From Steinernema hermaphroditum (taxonomy: Eukaryota; Nematoda; Chromadorea; Rhabditida; Steinernematidae), in assembly GCA_030435675.1 (NCBI GenBank), contig CM059622.1, forward strand, positions 16,802,001 through 16,866,000: DNA of 64,000 bases, in the 5' to 3' direction. Shown here piece by piece: positions 57,518 to 64,000 of this stretch (its first letter is position 1; every line of letters starts with the position of its first letter). Under the pieces are notes generated by a model that saw only the letters and a program-made list of their open reading frames with translations, searched no databases and was not told the DNA's origin. Both the position numbers and the translations under genes were made by a program.

Positions 57518-60079
57518 ATGGTTGATTTGTTGGAGCAGGTGCAGTTGGAATTGAAAGAGATTCGTGACAGGGCTGACAGTGCTCTGCGCAAGTTGGCGAG
57601 CTTGCAAAACGTCCAGGTATTATAGAATATGGAAAATATTGTAGAGTTTTTTATTTTAGGTGTTTGAAAACGTTGATCTCAACGGTCCCACATCTGAACA
57701 GAATGGACCGCTGGAGCCTGTGTGCAACGAAGCCCCGGAATCTATACCTGATCAGCAGGAAATGCCTCCGATGCCCCCTCAACATCAACAGGTGCCGCCC
57801 CACCCGCAGTTCGGAGTGCCTCCCATGATGCCGCCACAGCATCATACGTCCCCTCACCAGCAAGAGGTGCCGCATCATCCCATTCATGATAGAGCGGACA
57901 GTGCTATGCACAACTTGGCGAGCTTTCAAAATGGCCAGGTATTCCAGAATGTGGAAAATATTGTAAACTCTTTTATTGTAGGTGTTTGAAAACTTGGATC
58001 TCAACGGTCCCACATCTGAACAGAATGCACCGCTGGAGCCTGTGTGCAACGAAGCCCCGGAATCTATACCTGATCAGCAGAAAATGCCTCCGATGCCCCC
58101 TCAACATCAACAGGTGCCGCCCCACCCGCAGTTCGGAGTGCCTCCCATGATGCCACCACAGCATCATACGTCCCCTCACCAGCAAGAGGTGCCGCATCAT
58201 CCCATTCATGATGGAGCGGACAGTGCTCTGCACAACTTGGCGAGCTTTCAAAATGGCCAGGTATTCCAGAATGTGGAAAATATTGTAAACTCTTTTATTG
58301 TAGGTGTTTGAAAACTTGGATCTCAACGGTCCCACATCTGAACAGAATGGACCGCTGGAGCCTGTGTGCAACGAAGCCCCGGAATCTATACCTGATCAGC
58401 AGAAAATGCCTCCGATGCCCCCTCAACATCAACAGGTGCCGCCCCACCCGCAGCTCGGAGTGCCTCTCATGATGCCACCACAGCATCATACGTCCCCTCA
58501 CCAGCAAGAGGTGCCACATCATCCCATTCATGATAGAGCGGACAGTGCTATGCACAACTTGGCGAGCTTTCAAAATGGCCAGGTATTTCAGAATGTGGAA
58601 AATATTGTAAACTCTTTTATTGTAGGTGTTTGAAAACGTGGATCTCAACGGTCCCACATCTGAACAGAATGGACCGCTGGAGCCTGTGTGCAACGAAGCC
58701 CCGGAATCTATACCTGATCAGCAGGAAATGCCTCCGATGCCCCCTCAACATCAACAGGTGCCGCCCCATCCGCAGTTCGGAGTGCCTCCCATGATGCCGC
58801 CACAGCATCATACGTCCCCTCACCAGCAAGAGGTGCCGCATCATCCCATTCATGATAGAGCGGACAGTGCTATGCACAACTTGGCGAGCTTTCAAAATGG
58901 CCAGGTATTCCAGAATGTGGAAAATATTGTAAACTTTTTTATTGTAGGTGTTTGAAAAATTGGATCTCAACGGTCCCAGATCTGAACAGAATGGACCGCT
59001 GGAGCCTGTGTGCAACGAAGCCCCGGAATCTATACCTGATCAGCAGAAAATGCCTTCGATGCCCCCTCAGCATCAGCAGGTGCCGCCCCATCCGCAGTTC
59101 GGAGTGCCGCCCCACCCGCAGTTTGGAGTGCCTCCCATGATGCCAGCCCAGCATCAGATGCCTCCTCCTCAACAACAGACGCCTCCGATGCCCTCTCAAC
59201 ATCAGCAGGTGCCGCCCCACCCGCAGTTCGGAGTGCCTCCCATGATGCCACCACAGCATCATACGTCCCCTCACCAGCAAGAGGTGCCGCATCATCCCAT
59301 TCATGATGGAGCGGACAGTGCTATGCACAACTTGGCGAGCTTTCGAAATGGCCAGGTATTCCAGAATGTGGAAAATATTGTAAACTCTTTTATTGTAGGT
59401 GTTTGAAAAATTGGATCTCAACGGGCCCAGATCTGGACAGAATGGACCGCTGGAGCCTGTGTGCAACGAAGCCCCGGAATCTATACCTGATCAGCAGAAA
59501 ATGCCTCCTATGCCCCCTCAACATCAACAGGTGCCGCCCCACCCGCAGTTCGGAGTGCCGCCCCACCCGCAGTTTGGAGTGCCTCCCATGATGCCACCCC
59601 AGCATCAGATGCCTCCTCCTCAACAACAGACGCCTCCGATGCCCTCTCAACATCAGCAGGTGCCGCCCCATCCGCAGTTCGGAGTGCCGCCCCATCCGCA
59701 GTTCGGAGTGCCGCCCCACCCGCAGTTTGGAGTGCCTCCCATGATGCCACCCCAGCATCAGATGCCTCCTCCCCAACAACAGACGCCTCCGATGCCCCCT
59801 CAGCATCAGCAGGTGCCGCCCCATCCGCAGTTCGGAGTGCCGCCCCACCCGCAGTTTGGAGTGCCTCCCATGATGCCACCCCAGCATCAGATGCCTCCTC
59901 CCCAACAACAGACGCCTCCGATGCCCTCTCAACATCAGCAGGTGCCGCCCCATCCGCAATTCGGAGCGCCTCCGATGATGCCACCGGGAGCTCTCCCACC
60001 TGCTATTCCTCCATTTAACCCTACTGGAGGAAATCCCTTCGCCCGTCCTCCTGGTCCTGGACGGTTTATGCGGCAGTAG
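57518..60079 (+). CDS. Pro/Gln/Met-rich protein encoded by tandem exon-intron units
   Basis: Exons 57518-57616, 57660-57938, 57982-58260, 58304-58582, 58626-58904, 58948-59355 and 59399-60079 give 767 aa. Exon 1 (33 aa) starts 1 nt after a TTTGTTTCAG acceptor. Exons 2-5 are four nearly identical 93-residue units (VFENxDLNGP ... HHTSPHQQEVPHHP ... DSAMHNLASFQNGQ); together with their 43-nt introns they repeat at exactly 322 bp. Exon 6 adds 43 residues, and exon 7 expands HPQFGVPP-type phrases and ends with an Arg/Pro tail. Exon 1 resembles the end of a unit. It is low-complexity and probably disordered, with no known domain. An AATAAA follows at 60179. Confidence 0.75.
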
Positions 60080-60178
60080 ATGTAATATTTATTTATGTAA
60101 TGTTAACTGGTTCATATAATGCAGTGCTCTTCGGTTTGGTTCGTTGTTTTAAATATTTCGTTTGAATGTGCACGACAG

Positions 60179-60184
60179 AATAAA
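60179..60184 (+). promoter_or_regulatory. Poly(A) signal AATAAA
   Basis: It lies 100 nt after the stop of the Pro/Gln/Met-rich gene. Confidence 0.6.
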
Positions 60185-60229
60185 GAGATTTTCACTTTAA
60201 GCTGCTATATTTACCTCCACTACTAATTC

Positions 60230-60450
60230 ATGAGCATCACGAGATTTTAGCGAGCATCGGAGCAAGCATCTCAGTGGGCATCTGACCATCGAGGCAGGCA
60301 TCTAGGCATCTCAGGGCCTGAGCATGTGAGTGGGCATCAGGGGATTTCAGCGAGCATCGGAGCAGACATTCAGACATCGGAGCAGACATTCAAGATCGGG
60401 GTAGAGATGAGCATGGATCGGGGAAGAGATAGGGCATGAACAGGGCATAT
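60230..60450. repeat. Degenerate GAGCATC/GGCATCT repeat
   Basis: Short irregular units (AGCGAGCATCGGAGCA twice, GGCATCT several times, CAGACATCGGAGCAGACATT) fill the stretch. The rest of the 60080-61139 gap has a small hairpin (GAGACGT...ACGTCTC, 60717-60744) and no supported gene. Confidence 0.6.
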
Positions 60451-61139
60451 GATTTGAGAATGGTGGAATGGAGCGGTGGAGTGTAGACATAGACAGGGTC
60501 AGTTTCAGACATCATGAACAAATCAGACAGGAAGCAGTTTCAGACAGCAGGGCCGGATCAGACCGGAAGCGTAAAGCTTGAAAGCATTGAGCATTTCGCA
60601 TGGGAAAAAAAGCAAAAGCATTAAGCATGAAGCAACCTAGACGTAAAGGCTAGTGAAGGCCTGAGCGGCTAGTCTCTTCTATCTAAACACTTCAGGGATG
60701 TTCGGGACACTAGGATCGAGACGTCGTCTGGGATACCACGTCTCGTAGAAGTTCTGTCGTTTTGATTGGTCCGTCAGAGTTCTTATGGAGCTGCGCTCTG
60801 GGTGTGCGCGAAGTAACTTTTGTTGTATCCTTCGGGCGGGACACGCGACCTCTCACGCAAAACACAGAAAGACGGATTGAGGGGTTCCGAGATCGGGACT
60901 GCACGGCTCTGATCCGAAGGTCTCGGCTGGACTCCTGCGGAGTGACTTCTAGCTCCCAACCAAATTGACGAGAAGCTGGCTATTCGCTGTATCCTGCAGA
61001 GTCCAACAAAAATTGTCTTGCAGAGTCCAACTGAACCAGACCGAATGAGCTTTCCCCGGAAGAAGACTTAGCGGTAGAAACGAGAGCAGAAAGCTTAAAT
61101 TTATTGAATCAAACGTAACAATAACAACAAAAACAACAA

Positions 61140-62269
61140 TCAAAAATCCAACCAACTCTGAAAATACTCACACGTTTCCGGTGATACTACGCGACCCGGA
61201 CGGCATTCCGCGGTGAGGGGACAGTGAATGCACGGTGAGCAGGCAAGGGCCGTCGTGGCCCGACTAACGTTAGCAGCGCGGTACGCGCCATCGGGGCGCT
61301 TCTCGATCAGACCATCCAGGACGGCAACGTTCAGCACGGATTCGATGTCGGTAACGCTCAGCTCCACCTTGCTGACGCCTTTCGATCGGATATACGCAGC
61401 GATTTCTTCTGACCTGATGAATGACACATCGCGCTGCACCAGCACATCGCCCGAATGCCTTTCTTCAGCCATCTTTCGTCTTGCCTAAAAGAAACTGCAT
61501 TAGAACAGCATTCAAGATTATTTGACACGACATGCCCAATATCTGCCTTGGGGAGCTCAAGAAGCAGGAGATCAATTGCTCCGCTAGCGATAAATAGACA
61601 GAAAGCAGACACTATGAACTCTGTTAAACTCGTCCAAGTAGCAAATCATACCTTCAGCATTCCTGTGCACACTTGAACGAGCATCTCGACAAACTGCGAG
61701 TCGATCTGCTGGTCCGAGAAGAAGGCACCACCAGTCAGCGACTCGTCCGGTTCGATGTCAAATAGCATATAACATTTTCGGGTATTTCCTACGGTCTTCA
61801 CCGATTTAATCGCTTTCTGCTTTTCCATGGACTTAAGAAGTCGAGTCAGCTGCGCTTGTGGCAATCCCGTGCGTTCGCGTATATCGCGAATCCAAATTCC
61901 TGTGCTGTTGGCATCGGCAATGGCCTCATAAACCTTTAATGATTTCGATGAGACCAATATCAGGCAACTGAGACTTACCGCTTGCTCTTCAGCGGTTCCA
62001 AACCGTACACCCTGTTGCTTCTTGAGGCGAAGAATGAAGTTTCCCCGCAGACCATTGATGATTTCAAGCTTTCCCGTTTGAAGCAACCGATTTACAGCGG
62101 CGACACGCTGGTCGGTAGTATAGTATCCTTCTGTGAGCTTCATCAACTCCTCATTGCTCATACTTTCATTCTGCTCGATCAGGGTTATTATCTCCCTGTC
62201 AAGCTGTTGGTCACTGTCGGAGTGCGACGAGGAACTTTCCTCCTTCGGCTCAAGTTTGATGCCGCCCAT
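61140..62269 (-). CDS. POLR3F: RNA polymerase III subunit RPC6 (POLR3F homologue)
   Basis: Exons 62269-61979, 61933-61652 and 61484-61140 give 305 aa, close to the human protein (about 316). Winged-helix segments are recognisable (STGIWIRDIRERTGLPQAQL, then ESLTGGAFFSDQQIDSQFVE, then VSKVELSVTDIESVLN). The C-terminus carries four Cys (CSPCIHC, C, C) ending EYFQSWLDF, the iron-sulfur cluster site of this subunit. RPC6 belongs to the heterotrimer that opens Pol III promoters. The ATG lies 5 nt after a TTTTTTCAG acceptor, which fixes the start at 62269 and rejects the upstream frame extension. Confidence 0.93.
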
Positions 62270-62728
62270 GCTACCTGAAAAAAGAATAGCAGATGAATAG
62301 GAACGGAACAGCTTCACCTCGATCACCGCATAACTATGAGGAAAGACTTATTCAAAAATTTTGAGTTACATAAGCAGAAAACGGAATCAGTCCTGCTTTC
62401 TCAGGAAGCAACAAAGACGTGAAAATTACAAAGCTCACATGAAACAACTCGAAGGAAATTGCACCTAAATTCCAAATGAGTGGACAGAATATCAGTTCGT
62501 AGAATTTTCTATCGCTTTCAGCGTATGCAAAACGCTGCAAAACCGTGTGTATTCCATGCAACCAACCAGCTTTCATAAAGTCCGCACAACGAGTGAAAAC
62601 CGATCACAATTTGCAGGATTTTCGGACAAAGTGAAGCATCGCTCCGATGTTTCCCTTTGGTCCCGCCACGGAGACGTCCAAACTCGTGCCTGAAACTATC
62701 GCTCAACATTGCACAACACCCAGAGGGG
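62270..62728. promoter_or_regulatory. Divergent promoter region between POLR3F and IBA57
   Basis: The two genes point away from each other across 459 bp that contains no other supported feature. No specific factor site is claimed. Confidence 0.4.
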
Positions 62729-63590
62729 ATGCTGAAGAACGTCTTCCGTCTGAATTCGCGCCGTCTACTACGGCTCTCCGGACCGGACACCGAGAACTTT
62801 CTGCAAGGACTCGTTTCAAAGGATATAAGGTGAGTGAGCGGTCAGTGTCTAGCGATTGAAGTATGGTTTTAGACAATGCCAAGTGAACGGCGCAGTTTAC
62901 TCGTTTCTCTTCTCGCCGAAAGGCCGGATCCAGCACGACGTTTTCCTCTACAAGGAGCCGTCCTCGTCGTTTCTCGTCGAATGCGACGCTGACTCGATAG
63001 CCAAGTTAAAGAAGACCATGCTGTTCTACCGTCTTCGCAAGAAGGTGCAGATCGATGATGTTGACGACGTCGTGCAGTTCTCCACAGAATCTGAATGCCG
63101 CCCGGCTCACGCCGTTATGAGCGTCGAAGATCCCCGTGTTCCGGGATTCGGGATCCGCAGTGTCGTGCCAGTCGAAGTAGAGAAGATGCCAAGTCCGGAA
63201 GATGGATATTTGAAGCGACGACTTGAGTGGGGCATCGTGGAAGGAGTGACCGAATGTGGTGACCAACTACCGTTTCAAATGAATGGTGATCTTGTAAACG
63301 CTGTCAGTTTGGACAAAGGATGTTACATTGGACAGGAGCTGACCGCACGCACCTACCACACTGGAGTTATCCGCCGCCGAGTTATGCCATTCAGCGCTGA
63401 AGACAGTATCGACGCGAGCGCAACAGAAATCGTCGACGGTGAAGGTGTCCGACGCGGCAAGATCATAAAAGCGTTTGACAATCTCGGACTGGCGCTTTCT
63501 TCGTTAGATTCAGTTGGCTCCAGTCTCTTCGTCGGACAAGTTCCTATCAAATTGGCGATTCCGCACTGGTGGCCAGAAGACCGGCGATAG
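62729..63590 (+). CDS. IBA57: Iron-sulfur cluster assembly factor IBA57
   Basis: Two exons (62729-62829, 62873-63590) give 272 aa. The N-terminus MLKNVFRLNSRRLLRL is basic, like a mitochondrial presequence, and runs straight into the GcvT-like fold (SGPDTENFLQGLVSKDIR). The family signature KGCYIGQELTARTYHTGV, which marks IBA57/YgfZ proteins and contains the conserved Cys, is intact. The protein matures mitochondrial 4Fe-4S proteins together with ISCA1/2. The length is slightly below the human protein. Confidence 0.93.
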
Positions 63591-63762
63591 ATGTAATGAA
63601 TGTAGATCTTTATTTATGTAGGATGAAGTCATAAAATGTTTATTTGAACAGATCATGATTGAAATAATTTGTCGTTTACTACCATCAGTTCGATGTACCT
63701 CTCATTTCTCATGTACCTCGTGCGATTTCTATGGAATGTTCGTTTTAGGATAGCTTAACAGC

Positions 63763-64000
63763 ATGTCCAGCAAGCACCTTCGCAAGAAGCTCCTCGAAAA
63801 GGAGGAGAACGGCCTGGAAGAGCTCGAAGTTGTAAGTATACGGAGAACTGGCCATTGATGAATAGAATGTTATCTTCAGAGCTCTGGTGAAGAAGAGGAG
63901 CACCAGGAAAGGAAGGCTCCCATAAACAGGTTTGCTGCACTCGGGCTCGTCGAAGACGACGATGATGAGGATGAAGATGAGAAGCAGCCTGAATCGAAGC
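63763..64000 (+). CDS. TCF25: 5' part of a probable TCF25 (NULP1) homologue
   Basis: Exons 63763-63831 and 63880 to beyond the window. The product begins MSSKHLRKKLLEKEENGLEE and continues through APINRFAALGL into an acidic run; the Arg/Lys-rich start, the NRF phrase and the acidic patch fit the N-terminus of TCF25, a ribosome quality-control/transcription protein, but the diagnostic part lies outside the window. A TTTTAG acceptor lies 15 nt before the ATG and 150-160 nt after the IBA57 stop, so the two may form an operon. Confidence 0.5.

Noticed and set aside
57660..59400. Regular 322-bp repeats considered as a CRISPR-like array
   Set aside because: The units are coding exons with GT-AG introns in a eukaryotic gene, far too long for CRISPR repeats and lacking variable spacers.
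57651..59999. Series of 132-189-codon minus-strand frames
   Set aside because: They mirror the 322-bp plus-strand exon units; the plus strand has splice sites, a trans-splice-like acceptor and a poly(A) signal.

Overview
This is eukaryotic DNA, almost certainly from a free-living or parasitic nematode. Many introns are only 43-50 nt long with GT(A/G)AG donors and TTTCAG/TTTTAG acceptors, and several start codons sit 1-25 nt after a bare TTTCAG-type acceptor, as expected for spliced-leader trans-splicing. Two same-strand gene pairs are spaced like nematode operons. Gene models were assembled by hand from exon phases; all exon lengths are mutually phase-consistent unless stated otherwise.

Region 1-24.2 kb is the unusual part. 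Four related genes (one on the minus strand, 3323-6299; three on the plus strand, 9281-24143) share a small alpha/beta module encoded by single phase-0 exons and, in three of them, a terminal or central zinc-ribbon-like motif (C-P-N-x2-C ... YGFDD-x2-YC-x-CG ... FKC). These shared parts are combined with different effectors: four poly(A)-binding-protein RRMs in the first gene, AIG1/GIMAP-like P-loop GTPase domains followed by a Cys/His-rich region and coiled coil in the next two, and nothing else recognisable in the fourth. The fourth gene carries a frame break exactly at a perfect 16-bp palindrome. The genes are separated and interrupted by many non-autonomous transposon relics, minisatellites and palindromes.

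Region 24.9-42.3 kb holds ordinary but well-resolved genes: a two-RRM protein (minus), a tandem pair of M13 neprilysin-like peptidases (plus), an RMI1 homologue with two GC-AG introns (plus), an FDXACB1-type methyltransferase/ferredoxin-fold protein (minus) and a 12-exon multi-pass RING-CH E3 ligase (minus). Region 42.3-46.8 kb is a gene-poor stretch with MITEs.

Region 46.8-64 kb contains a DNALI1 (axonemal dynein p28) homologue, an Ariadne-type RBR ligase, a complete hAT element built of TTCGGT-type repeats, an I-BAR (MTSS1-like) gene, MITE-rich DNA, a Pro/Gln/Met-rich gene built from near-identical exon-intron units, RNA polymerase III subunit RPC6 (minus), IBA57 (plus) and the 5' end of a probable TCF25 gene close downstream of IBA57. 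Everything here is read from sequence and remembered family knowledge; no database search was run.
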